This document shows, one piece after another, positions 42,205-53,487 of a stretch of DNA of 64,000 nucleotides. The stretch is from Morinoia aosen (taxonomy: Eukaryota; Arthropoda; Malacostraca; Amphipoda; Talitridae): the NCBI GenBank assembly GCA_030386875.1, contig CM059571.1, positions 29,010,355-29,074,354 of the forward strand, read 5' to 3'. The notes under the pieces are model-generated. The model was not told the origin of the DNA and made no database searches. It saw only the letters and a list, made by a program, of their open reading frames with translations. Positions within the stretch are counted from its first letter, which is position 1. Every line of letters begins with the position of its first letter. The position numbers were made by a program, and so were the translations under genes.

Positions 42205-43727
42205 ACGTCGAACACATCCGATTCAGACGAAAATATTCGAACAACAGCGACCAAAACAAGTAGAGGTCGTGTAAGTAAAGCTAAATTTCGTGCTGAGAGC
42301 AATCCAGCGATAACTGAACCAGCAGCTAGGGCTGCAAGTGGCCCAAATACAAATGCTAGCACTTTAGCAAGAAAAATTGCAGCAAAAATGCCGAGATCAG
42401 GAACCATCCTTTCGGCCGCTGAGTTGCCACTCTTTTGTGGACGTAGACGTGGGGAAGACCCCGACTTCATTGAGAATAAAACATTTAAAACGACTATAGG
42501 AAACTTGTGCGCCTACATGACGCAACTACCGGATGTGAATTTCGACAGTGTCAAAAAAGAGTTGTTAGTTAGATCAGCTGACAAACAGGTAGGAGATTTC
42601 AATTCAATGGTAACCAAGTTGGTGAATTCCGACCTTAATTACTCATTTGAGGATGTCGTCAAAATTTTGGCCGACATCTATGTAGCTTGAGGCGAAAAAT
42701 CCATCCACGCGTTAGCGTGTGATTTAAATCAGTTACGCTTCGTTAGGAACGATGCACTTGCGGTCCAGTTGGTAACCGCATTTGCTAATATCAGAAAGTT
42801 GTTGGAATATTTGTTAAACTTGACCTCAATAGCGTGGTCGAGACACCCATTTTACAGGGCTAGTACAAATCTAGTAGAACTAAAACGTTTTGTAGGAGAC
42901 AGCATTGATCATAGCCTAGCGATTAAAGTGTTAGCACCATTACTCGATGAGTCTTTTGCTAAGAAATTATTTGATACGTCGTTCAACACGTCAGAGGAAT
43001 TATTGGCACGTATGTTGCCGCTGTTCGAAATCAACCCGAAAATAAACAGATAGTAGCGACTCAGTACGAGACGCAGTACAATAGAAAACCTTTGTAGCCG
43101 AAGTTGACGAGTCAGAAGACCATATTGATGTGCAAGATTCCCCTCATGAAAGTGAAGTTTTCTACGGAAATTATCGTAGAGGACGTTTCCCTGGTCGGAG
43201 GTTATTTCCTCGACCTTGGCTGAGAAATCCTAGAGTAGTAAGAAATGTTAGTGGCTATGTAGGTGGTAGAAGAATAGGTTACTTTGAATGTGACACTTTG
43301 CCGGCAGAAAGCTCGAGTCACGCCTCAGTACACTTTCCAGCTAGAACGAGAGGCTCATCTTTCTGCAGTTCGTGTGTTTTAGGTCATTTTGAAGCCAACT
43401 GGTTAACTCAAGGAGGTCAAAGCAAACCTAGAGCCGTTGGCCCCTGTTTTGCATGCGGAAAAGAGCATTTCGTTCGAAACTGTAGAGCGCCGTGCTGAGA
43501 ACGCGGATGTCGTGGGTTCGATCCCCATACTGGCCACCAAATGTGCCGCTAAAGGTGCGGCTGGTCGTGGTTAGGAAACTCAGGAAACGTTTTCTTAGGT
43601 GTTTACTTCGAGGAGGTGACGAGAACGATAGTGACAGGTCTAAATGCCCACTGCTTGTAAAGACTTCAACGCTCATGGGGGTTGGGGTTGCGCACACATA
43701 TCAGAGATATGTAGCGCGTCAGAGAAT
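42205..43727 (+). pseudogene. Element B gag, degenerate
   Basis: Homologous to the gag of A, but the ATG is ACG at 42,205-42,207, a TGA occurs at 42,688, and frames change near 42,760 and 43,060-43,130. The first zinc knuckle has lost a Cys ('CVLGHFEANW'), and the second is shortened ('CFACGKEHFVRNC'). A 224-bp insertion (43,486-43,709) splits the end. Confidence 0.8.
43486..43709. mobile_element. tRNA-LTR chimera inserted with 5-bp duplication
   Basis: TGTAG at 43,481-43,485 is repeated at 43,710-43,714, and the uninterrupted site is present in element A. The insert is 54 nt of tRNA-Ile 3' part with CCA (43,486-43,539), a 2-base spacer and 168 bp of antisense LTR end (43,542-43,709). Read on the minus strand it is LTR end, spacer, then the full complement of the tRNA part: the layout of plus-strand strong-stop DNA that ran far into the primer. 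The tRNA part starts at the same base as the copy at 41,768. Confidence 0.85.
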
Positions 43728-44740
43728 GAATTCAGGCAGTAAAAAGCTTACTTGCGGAGGTACAATGCATATAGAGGCGTAAATAACCGTGGTAGGCACG
43801 AGGTGCACTATGGTGAGGAGTACGAAAGCTACAACAGATTTTTTTAGAGGGAGAGTAGTTAAAACGTGGAGGGAAAAAAGGTGGAGGAAAAAACGAGTCG
43901 ATGTCGAGGGTCACCGCAAGACTCTCGTTAATCCTAAAGCTGTGGTCGGAACGAATCCAGACACTCAGATGGCTGAGTGTAATCACGATCAGAGTGAATC
44001 ATGTATTGATCCATCATTTAACTGTATAAATAGGTTTGCCCGGTTGAAAGATGAATAACTGGCTGATGAGATACCACAAAAGAAAGCAGTTGAGGTTTAT
44101 TTCAACACTGCGGTTGTAGGAGCAGGACTTCTTAAGGAAGAAGGCACCGATCTTGTCACGTTTAGAAAATCTAGTAAGCCCACAATCATCCTCTCTAATC
44201 AAGATCAGTACTTGAGCGCGCTGCTAGATAGCGGTAGCGAAAAATGCCTCATTAGTTACAGTAACATCAAATACCCAAAATAAAAGTTAAAGCCAAGTAT
44301 TTTGAGAGTTAGAGGCATATACGGAAAGAGAAATGTTAGAGGTGAGGTTGACCTAAATATCTCTATACCTGGTACTGATAAAGTACTTAAGACTAGTGCT
44401 TAAGTAATTAAAGATGCTAAATTCAAATATGATTTGATATTAGGAAGAGACGTGTTAACCAGTGCAGTGATTAACTTGACAGACGGTTCCCTCATGTGGG
44501 AGGAACCAGAGTACCTTTCAAAGAAATCGAGAATAAGCCTACAATAAGCAGAGAAGCCATATTAATGGATATGATAAACAGTGACTGTTTGCTGTCAGAT
44601 GTAGTAATTGCTAAGGAGAGCAAAAAATACCGCGGCAGAGCTAGTGCGCGCGAGAGAAAAAACTTGATGACAGAAAAAAGGCTCAGCTCGAGAGCGTAGC
44701 TGAGAAGCCAAGGCCAGACGTAAAAAAGAAAAAACCACTG
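43728..44740 (+). pseudogene. Element B protease region, interrupted
   Basis: Homologous to 38,305-39,240 on the minus strand. The catalytic D-S-G is preserved at about 44,225-44,240 ('LLDSGSEKCLISY'). In-frame stops occur at 44,056, 44,281 and 44,401, and there is a shift near 44,490, so no protease can be made. Confidence 0.8.
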
Positions 44741-45918
44741 GTGGTTCACTGTGACGTAATAGAAGTGCCTGCTAATTGCATCAAGCTCATGAATACCTAT
44801 GTCAAAAAAGCTACGCCCGGTGAATATATAGTGTTAAAAAGAGCATTCAATAGTGGAGCGCTAATAGCAGAATCTATAGTTACAGTCAATGAAGATGGGA
44901 ATGTACCCTTATTAATACTGAACCCGACAGATGAGGCCATTCATTTTAGCGAAAACACAATGCTGTGTACCATGGAAGCATTAGCTGGGGAAGAAGTTGA
45001 GACCGAAGTTTATCTCACGAATGTAGCGGAAGCGCTGAAAGAGGCAAATAATGTTGAGATAAGCTCTGAGGTTAGGTCGGATTCACTGGAAGTCATCTCA
45101 GGATGTGGTGAAATAAAGACCATGGCCAAGGAGAAACTTGAGTCGAAAATCAATGTTCGTGGCAATAATTATTGTGAGTGTGAGTTTCCTGGTAGTAAGG
45201 AACTAGGAATTGATGCACAGGTTGAAAGTGTGTCTAATGTACAGAAGGACGAACGCCGTCCGTTAACATATGATGATATAACATGAGATGAAGTTGACGT
45301 AAAACTAAAAATACTGGAATATTATTGATGAACAGTTTCGGTGACGTGATCACGTCACAAGGCAACACTATAGGTGTCACGAATGTGACACAACATAAAA
45401 TTGTGCTTAAACCTGATGCACCAGTTCTAAATATACCACCCTATCACATACCTCATAAATATCAGGAAATGTTGACCAAGGTCAACAGAGAACTGCTCTC
45501 ACAGGGCATAATTGAGAATTCAATATCAGATTACAATTTTCCGGTGATAGTGGTAAAGAAAAAGACTGGTGAAATTCGACCCGTGATCGATTTTGGAGCA
45601 TCAAACAAAATCGTGGTCAATGAGTTGTATCCTATACCACGAATAGACGAAATATTGTCCACATTAGGTGACAATAGCGTCTTTGCCTCTCTGGATCTAA
45701 AGTCTGCATTCCACCAAGTAGAATTATTAGAACAGGAAAGTCGGAAATTTACAGCCTTTAGTATAGGTTACCAAAAATACCAATTAAGAAGAATTCTATT
45801 TGGACTCAGCTCAAGTCAGAGCGTTTTTTCAACTTGTCATGTCATCTGTCTGGCGCCTATTTTAGGACGCCTTTGCTTCGTATTTATTAGACGATATATT
45901 AATTTATTCAAAAACTAA
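44741..45918 (+). pseudogene. Element B connecting region and RT first half
   Basis: 44,741-45,286 matches the connecting region of A. 45,325-45,918 encodes RT fingers and palm: 'IIENSISDYNFPVIVVKKKT', 'FASLDLKSAFHQVEL' with the catalytic Asp intact. At motif C one extra base changes the frame ('FVFIRRYINLF' in place of the F-I-D-D-I-L form of A), destroying the active site. B lacks the two insertions of A, providing both empty sites. Confidence 0.82.
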
Positions 45919-46907
45919 TGAGCAATATTTGTGCGATATTAAAACTGTCCTCACGACACTCCGCACCGGTGAACTATCCACCAAACTCGGAAAATGCCAA
46001 TTTTTCAAGAAGAAGATAAAGTACCTAGGTCATATTATTTCGGCCGATGGAATACGTTGTATGTATTCCGAGAAGTTGCAAAATTGTCCGGCCCCATATA
46101 TGTAAAAGAATTGCAGCAATTCCTTGGTGCAGCCAATCATTTCCGCAACTTCATAGCGCAATTTGCAGTGATTACAAACCTTTTGCACAGATTGTTAAAA
46201 AATGTGTTAATTTCAACTGGACAAACGACTGTCAAAAAAGTTTTGACTACATAAACTCCGCCCTGTTTTCTGAGACTGTTTTACGACACCCTGATTTTAC
46301 TAAGACGTTTCACATATTTACTGATGCATCAAATTTTGGCATAGGATCCGTCTTGATGCAGCCCAAAGATTCAGGCGATAAATTAATGTGTCCAGTTGCA
46401 TGTTTCAGTAAAAGTTTAAATTCTAGTCAAAAACGTTACAGCATCACGAAAAAAGAATTCGTTGCCATTTATAGTGCTCTTAAAGCATTTACATACCTAA
46501 TTATTGGATATCCTATCCATTTATTCACGGAACACCGTCCACTTGCTCCTCTATTCACGAAAAAGTTACCAGAGGATACGGCAATGGCTCGATGGTGCAT
46601 TAACATTCACTCTTACGACCCTGTCGTTCATTATTTAGCAGGTAGACAAAACGTCGTAGCCGACTCCCTAAGCAGGCTACCAAACAACAATAATCAATTA
46701 ACTATTAAAGAATTAGAAAGCTGTGACACATTAATGCCTGCGCTTGAATCTGAGGTGTACTCTGCGCAGACGCGAGCTAAAGCAAAACAAGATGTTCTCA
46801 CTGACCCGACGATGCAATCACACGGTAACGACGTGTTGACACCAAAATCAATTGACTATGTCCCGACAGAAAAAATGAATTTCCCGGACTTTAAAAGTAT
46901 TCATTGA
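45919..46907 (+). pseudogene. Element B RT end and RNase H
   Basis: 45,994-46,254 and 46,047-46,907 continue pol in two frames: 'NCQFFKKKIKYLG'-like sequence, then 'FHIFTDASNFGIGSVLMQP', 'SQKRYSITKKEFVAI' and 'VVADSLSRLPN'. RNase H is better preserved here than in A, as the TGA after 'NFGI' in A is a sense codon in B. It is still disconnected from RT by frameshifts. Confidence 0.82.
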
Positions 46908-48110
46908 CGAGCAGAAGCAAGATCCATTTTGCATCGAAGTTTGAGAGGCGTTACTTCATAAAAGTACGTCTACAATTCTTGACTTACGGAGTTTTTTAAT
47001 TCTTAATGACATATTGTATCGATGACGACGCATTGACTCCCGAACTACCACAATATTAACAGCGGTCATGCCAACTTCGTTGTTGAATAAAGCAATCCTA
47101 AGGATCACTATATGTACCGTACAGATGCATTGCACACGCTATTCAAATTTAGGCTCAAATACTTCCACAGTTTAGAGAAAACGATTGTAAGAAAGTTTGT
47201 GCAAGGTTGCGAAGTTTTTAAAACTTCTTGAAGCAAACCTTTCCGTACCATTTAAAATATTAACAGCCCCTATAGCAAAAGAACCTTTTGACGTAGTTTC
47301 AATTCATTTTCTTGGTGGTCCCCTCAAAATTACCGATGATGGGAATAAATACATCCTGGTTGTGATTAATCTTTTTTCCCGCTTCCGTAAATTATACGCG
47401 ACCTGTAACCGTCGAACACAGTAATATCATGTTTAGGAAGTTGTTTGAGCACTTTCGGATACCCGAAAACGCTGATAAGTGATAAAGCCCTTGAATTTAA
47501 ATCAGTAGCAGTAAAACAATTTTCAAAAATACATGCTAATGCTAAGAAAGAAGTTCTAGCTTTTAGCCCCATTCGAATTCGATTGTTGAACGAAATAACA
47601 AAAAAAAACAATTTGCTCAAATTCTACATTAATTCTCTAGCTCATACCGAATGGGATCAGTGTTTGGAAATGGAAGAGAACGCCATCAACAATTCATTAA
47701 ATTCTACTTTAGGTGATACTCCCAGCTATGTCCTTTTCGGTAGAGATACGTGCCCTTATTTTCGGGGGGGATGAGATTTTCCCCCATTTCATACAGGTGC
47801 GATGACGAAATTGACTTAGTGTATTTCCGTGCCAAGGAAGCGGTTCGAATTATTGAAAACGTTAGGAATCTAATTTTAAAAAATACTGCTGTACGTACAA
47901 TGTACCAGAACCTAAAAAGAAGGACAAAAATTTCACGACTGGCGACAGAGTTATGTTAAAAAACATTTCAAAATGAACAAATTAGACCTTTCATGGCATA
48001 GGCCGGGCATTATTACGAAAGTCAAAGGACACTGGGTTGAAATCAAAATTGGGGACAAAATTCACAGAAGTAACATGAACCATGTACTGTCCCATGGTGA
48101 AAGGAAATGA
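46908..48110 (+). pseudogene. Element B integrase, fragmented
   Basis: Pieces at 47,197-47,424, 47,445-47,774 and 47,750-47,959 match the integrase of A. 'SIHFLGGPLKI' has His in place of the first catalytic Asp, 'LISDKALEFKS' keeps the second Asp, and the Glu region is shifted. The C-terminal module around 47,990-48,060 is present but out of frame. Inactive. Confidence 0.8.
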
Positions 48111-48322
48111 CATCTTTACTGTTGACATCGTTACTGTTTGAAATGACAACGTTACAACGTACTGTTTCACCTATAACTATATTTGCGACTCTAACATTTC
48201 AGACGTGAGAAGTTACGATTTAGCTAAAAGCTACGACTGTATGACTCTATGTAACGTGTGAATTAGGTATCAACTATCTATTTTGCGTTACCTGCTTCGC
48301 ATCATAATAATCTCATATATGC

Positions 48323-48544
48323 TTGTGCTCTAGTATTAGTGAATTTCCATTGCTAACAACAAATGAATTAACCTTCCAAACAGGTTACCCTATGGTAAAG
48401 CTTAAGTTTTGTACGTTAAAATTCAAGGTTAACGAATATCACAGAAAAATCATCCAACATCCTTCAATGAATGTTCTCACGATCTGTGCAATTGCAGTTT
48501 TTCATGACAATCAATACTTACGTTCAAATTTTGATGCTGAATAG
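48323..48544 (+). CDS. Element B ORF3 remnant
   Basis: 73 codons clearly related to ORF3 of A (shared 'KLKFCTLKFKVNEYH' and 'NVLTICAIA'), then a TAG where A continues. Not recognised. Conserved position after integrase. Confidence 0.4.
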   Translation: MCSSISEFPLLTTNELTFQTGYPMVKLKFCTLKFKVNEYHRKIIQHPSMNVLTICAIAVFHDNQYLRSNFDAE

Positions 48545-48936
48545 CCAATTAAAAATGATGAGCGAGTCCCGCATTTGCAAAATGCATCCCATCAACAGAG
48601 CGCTCACTGTTGATGAAAAAATCAACCTCGAGACTTCGGGAAATTAAAAAACTGATCGAAATACGTCGTGAATACATCGTGAGAAAATTCTTGGTTGAAA
48701 CTGGATACTGTTTTAAACATATATTTGATTGACAATCAGTTTAATAGTTTTCACTTCAATTGTTTTCACTTTTAGTTAACTGATTCAGAAATAGTTAGAA
48801 TTTCACTGTTGACTTTCTCAAGTTTAAAAGACGAGTACATTTATATTTTAATTGTATCTATGATTGTGTTTAGAGTTCGTCGTTTCAATGGTTGTTTATG
48901 ACATTATAAATTTTATGGCCATGCTAATAGTCTTGT

Positions 48937-48953
48937 TTTCGTTTCAATTGCAG
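48937..48953 (+). promoter_or_regulatory. Splice acceptor before ORF4 of element B
   Basis: 'gttttcgtttcaattgcag' followed by 'gtcctggtggctgag'. Same element as in A, 65 bases before the ORF4 ATG. Confidence 0.5.
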
Positions 48954-49018
48954 GTCCTGGTGGCTGAGAAACAAGTAAACAATCACTTCAAAATACTGAA
49001 TACGGGAAACACTAGATT

Positions 49019-49303
49019 ATGGGAAATGAAATAAGCTCAATTAGCGTCGACACGCTAACTGCAGCTTTAGTCGACACTAAGGGCCAAATCACTAACGATT
49101 GGATAGTAGCAAATAGTAATACAGACTGGATACCAGACCACATAAGTGATGTCCTTCTGATGATCCTAACAGTCGTCATGATAACCCAAACAGTTTTAGT
49201 CTATTACATAAGAGAACAAATGGAGCTACTGGCCGAACAAGTAAGAGCGGAGGATTTTCATCTCCGATGGAACGTGCTCAAAACAAAAGGGACATTGTCA
49301 TAA
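49019..49303 (+). CDS. Element B ORF4: small myristoylation-type membrane protein
   Basis: 94 codons, fully open, beginning 'MGNEISS' with Gly2 and Ser6, one hydrophobic span at about residues 44-64 ('VLLMILTVVMITQTVLVYYI') and the same C-terminus 'VLKTKGTLS' as A. One codon longer than A through an extra Ser near residue 9. Substitutions relative to A are mostly conservative. This is the only element gene still fully open in both copies. Confidence 0.65.
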   Translation: MGNEISSISVDTLTAALVDTKGQITNDWIVANSNTDWIPDHISDVLLMILTVVMITQTVLVYYIREQMELLAEQVRAEDFHLRWNVLKTKGTLS

Positions 49304-49625
49304 ATGTAACCACTGTAACTGTTGGGGGACACGTAATAATTAATGTGCAACCTGGCTTGAAATGACCTGGGCACTCAAAACGACCGGTGCGGTCTAACAT
49401 GCGGACGCTGGCAGCGACCTTCGGAATGCTATCAACGGAGGTATAACCAAATTTGGCTCTAAATCAATTTGTTATATTCGATCCATTAGTTAACGTGTCA
49501 AACCCCATTAAACAGATTTTGCAGCTCCGCTGAAAGATGTTTTACAAAAATTTCACATAACCAAATTTTTACTCGACGCCTACTCGATGTTTTTTTGCAA
49601 TCATAAACCAGCCCTACACATAGTA

Positions 49626-50852
49626 ACCATACATTTAAGGAAATTGGTGAGAATTGGGATAAGTGTTGATTATCTGTTTTTATATGCATCTTATAGAGGG
49701 TTTTCTTGCGCTTCCATTGGTACTTTCCGCTTACGTCTTCTCCGAATGGTACGCCCACCAAAGGGGGGAAAGCAATGGGGGTGGTGTGACCTTGACCCCT
49801 CTCCCCCTCATTATTGGGGGTCAACTGAGCGTGTTTCTTTGCGGCAATGGCAATAGAGTTCGTTCGTGGGCTACTCAAAGTGCTTTCATTATTCAAACGA
49901 AACATTCTAACGCTGAGTAAAAATTTTTGATAATTTTTGACAGTAGAGGATAATTTTGATAATTTTTGATAATTTAGCTGTTCTGCCGTAGCTATGATAC
50001 TGCAGCTTTCATTCATAGCTCGATGACAGCTGCAGTATCATAGCTACGGCTATGGCGAGCACACCAATCCAGAGGGCTTGAAAAGAGCTACAAAACAGAG
50101 GAGTTGACTTGAATAAAAAACGTATTTTGGCCGAAAAAATGAGGAAATAAAAAAAGTGGTTGTTTTGAAAAATTACACGTATTGTCTTATGATGTATATT
50201 TTTTCCCAGAGTTCCAGAGCTACAGCAATATAAATTATATCAATCGAGAGGGCTTGAAAAGAGATACATAAGTCAAGAGTTCATTGTAGAAAACCCGGTA
50301 GTTCAAGAGATAAGAAGAAAAACAATTTTATTGTGCAAAACACGTTTTTATGGAAACTTGATAATTGGTTTCTCAAATGTACCTTCTTCCACAATTTTAG
50401 AGTTACAAGAATGGTTTGTGTACCATTCGATAGGGCTTAGCAAGGTGTATCCACACGCAATAACATTTTTCGAAACATCTATTATTTCGAAACTTACATG
50501 CAGTATCAATCCATGAAAAAATAAAAATGTAAAAAAGGGCACATTTTTTTAAAAAGTTCCCAAAATCCACAAAAAGAAGTTATCGAAATTCCTTATTGCG
50601 TGTGATTATATAGACATATAAGCACTCTAAAAACGAAGTACTGGTTCTGTAAATTCAAAATTGTAGAAGAAAATAGATTTTAAAATAACCTGTTTTATCG
50701 TATTTTTCGAAAATAAAAAAAAAATCCAGTGCAGATACAAAAATTTTGTCCAGGTAACAAATGATCTTTGCATCATTTCACACCTACTGTGACAATTTCA
50801 GACAAATCCATCCGTAAATAACGGACCTTTTTTTCTACTCAGATGGTGTCCT
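49626..50852. mobile_element. 1.2-kb insertion near the 3' end of element B
   Basis: Alignment of B with A (minus strand, around 31,290) is interrupted between 'ccctacacatagtaa' and 'aagttcttacgag'. The inserted sequence contains a GC-rich patch (49,745-49,830), direct repeats of 'gataatttttga', a 23-bp perfect hairpin (49,985-50,050) and diverged repeats starting 'gagggcttgaaaagag' at 50,070 and 50,252. Its edges and family are not resolved, and no coding domain is recognised. Confidence 0.55.
49985..50050. repeat. Perfect 23-bp hairpin
   Basis: GCCGTAGCTATGATACTGCAGCT-type left arm (49,985-50,007) and its exact inverse (50,028-50,050), separated by 20 bases. It continues on the right into 'tatggcgagcac', a piece shared with the SINE-like repeat at 10,640. 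Confidence 0.85.
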
Positions 50853-51186
50853 TAAGTTCTTACGAGTTCTACAATCTACAATTACCTCTGCGCTGACTCC
50901 GTCGTTTGCTTCAATGAAGATTTGAAATAGCTTGAAATAGGTGTCTGGCCTAGACTGCAACTAGCCTTTGCGCGCAGTCAACAGCATTGACTTCAATCAA
51001 TTCAATCAACCTTGCAAGCAGTGCTCTGTTTTATCTGTGCAAGGCAGGGAACGATACCAAACTTGCAACGAATAAACTCTACGGAATTGTTATTCATTTT
51101 TCATATTTCCACAAGATCCATGTTAAATGCGAAATGTTATTTAAAATTGTTGATTTCATTCAAATCGATATGGAGTTTCTTTCAAT

Positions 51187-51797
51187 TGTGTTTTTATAAT
51201 TGTGTATCTGGCGTTCCTATTTTTATTCCCTTACCCTAAATACTGACGATTTTCATTTTTCCATAGTAGTAGTGTACGAACTCGTGTTATAGTTTATACT
51301 GTTGAAGAAGAAGGCCTTATTATTGTTAAACAGCTTCGCTACCTCCTTTTTCCTGCTTGCGTTTGTGCGTTTTCTTTATTCTGTTATTGTTGCTAAAATA
51401 AAACGAGGTGTACTAAGGATAAAATATATGTTCAATTATATTTATAATTTTTTTGGGAATACTTTTGATTTTTGAGATATTTAATTTTCAATAATTTCCC
51501 GCTGAGGAGCAACAATTTGTTATGTTAATTAGTACTGATTAATTTTATATATGAATTTTTTTTTGCGTTTGATCACTTGATTAAAAATTAATTTTTTTTT
51601 TCGATAAGTTCCTCACTTTCTATGAGGGTGGGAGAGATATGTGTGCGCAACCCCAACCCCCATGCGCGTCGGAGCCTTTATAAGCAGTCGTCATCCTAGA
51701 CCTGTCGCTATCGTTCTCGTCACCTCCTCGAAGTAAACACCTAAGAAAACGTCTCCTGAGTTTCCTTACCACGACCAGCAGCACCTTTAGCGCCACA
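51187..51797 (+). repeat. Element B 3' LTR
   Basis: Reads TGTG (51,187) to CACA (51,794-51,797), 611 bp, homologous along its length to the A 3' LTR without the PLE. The TATA-like motif TTTATAAG is at 51,677-51,684, leaving about 110-120 bp for R and U5. It contains the unoccupied PLE target near 51,370-51,392. The flank after 51,797 is unrelated to that of A, and no target duplication is shared with 28,014-28,018. Confidence 0.78.
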
Positions 51798-53249
51798 GCT
51801 ATTACATCCTTCAGAAATTAATCGCCAACGATCGTCTAATGTTTTTCACTTACTTACTGATAGCCAAATAAATCTCCATCAAATCTTACTGCAGTTTAGC
51901 TCCTAACATCGCAAAAGGGTTGGTAAGAAATGCGTTGAAATCGCCCTTGTCCTTCGTAAGAGTGATTCGTGTAACTTTTATAGTGAACATTAATGACAGG
52001 GTACAAACTGTAAGATATGTACGAATTCATAACGCTATATTGCTCAGAAAAGGAGCTTCTTTCAAACACAATGATAGTCCTCGAATATATTGAGGTTATC
52101 ACCTACACCTCATGACTTCCGCAACCGTTATGTTCAGCACTCGATTACTCTGCGCCTTACGAAAAGGGTCACACATCCGTGCATATTCCCTAAAATCCCA
52201 ATTAACCTCTTTAAGAGGATGCCTTAATTTTTTTTCCACGTGGAAACTTTGATGGGTAAATTGTAGTTGTGATAACATGAAAGCATCTTTCCGCATTCCA
52301 TATTGTGGAAACTAAATGTGGCGTGCTAGTTCATATGTCAACCAATAAAATTTGAGGCGCGCATCAAATACTAAAGATGCCTAGTTCACTAGTTTGAACC
52401 GTTCGCTTCGCGGTGAAATATTCTTTCAGGCCCTTCCCTTTACATATATCGAATGCATTACCATCGTATCTGATGAATTATCACTTCTTTGTTTTATCAA
52501 CCAACTATACTCTTCGAACAAACTCGTTATTCTCTCATAAAGCGAAAATTAACATTTTCACGCACCAAATTGTCATTTTCATTTATCTCCCATCCCACTG
52601 CGACTCAAGTTTAGTCCTCGATAGGTTTAACAGAACGCGTAATCTATCCCCAAGGTGTGTTCTCACAGCACACGTACGCGCACAAGTTCGAAAATAAGTT
52701 TGGAGAAAATGGTAAAAATTTACAGATAATCTAACATGGTGAAAATACAATACCAGTGCACCAAAACACTTAGTTCTAACACATCAAAAAATGCCTTATG
52801 AACTCCCAGATCGCAATTTCGTATTTTTCCCCAGCGAGTGCTAAGGCCCATAAATACATAGTAGTATTCCCCTGAGAAATTTTTTCAGACATATAATCTC
52901 TAACAAGCAGAAATTTAGAAATAAGAACTACAATTTCCAATTTTCATGAACCAACCTACGCTATGAAAAGCCTATACTCTACAGGGCAGTTAGTCTTCTT
53001 GTGTACAAATGCTTAGTCCTTCACAGAAAGTTAACCTAAAATTTTATCTGAAATTAGGCTACCTATGTTCTCTTCATATTCAAAATTAACTTGTAAAAAA
53101 AACAATTACTTCCATAGTTTACTTCAAAACAACGATCCGATTTTTACGAAAAAAGTCTTCTCATTTCCATGATGATAATTTCTTTCTCGATCCAAATTCG
53201 ATGTACACTAGAACAACTTACTCTTTGAGTTTTATTATTACTAGTGCAC
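51798..53249. other. Unassigned DNA
   Basis: No recognised gene. Open frames of up to 94 codons (52,413-52,697) lack known features. Confidence 0.3.
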
Positions 53250-53487
53250 ACGTGCTGGTCGGCATTAATCGGAAGAATTTCATTCCTTCTTCTTGAGTTG
53301 GATTCTCTCGTGTCACTCGATGTTGTCCAGCGCTATGCCGAAGAATTTCCTCGCTTCTTTCATGTGTTTAGCTCTCTCTAGCTACTCGGTGTTGCTCTGC
53401 ATTATTCCGTAGAATTTCCAAACGCCGGTCAAGGGTCAATTTATCTCTAGCTTCTCGTTGGTGAGCAGCATCGCTTCGTCTTGCCAT
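53250..53487 (-). pseudogene. Degenerate 23-residue repeat coding remnant
   Basis: On the minus strand from 53,487 the frame starts 'MARRSDAAHQREARDKLTLD' and continues 'RRLEILRNNAEQHRVARE'. After a stop and shift, two more units follow with 'EEILRHSAGQHRVTRE' and a weaker third. The 69-base period encodes [A/T]RE...T...EILR..A.QHRV, resembling the Arg-rich 23-residue repeats (STPR type) found in some arthropod proteins, including ones linked to mobile elements. Broken, so a remnant. Confidence 0.4.

Noticed and set aside
28019..51797. A single composite insertion of A and B with one shared target duplication
   Set aside because: The bases outside the two outer LTR ends (ending 'gtgtc' on the left, starting 'gctat' on the right) do not match, so a single integration event is not supported.
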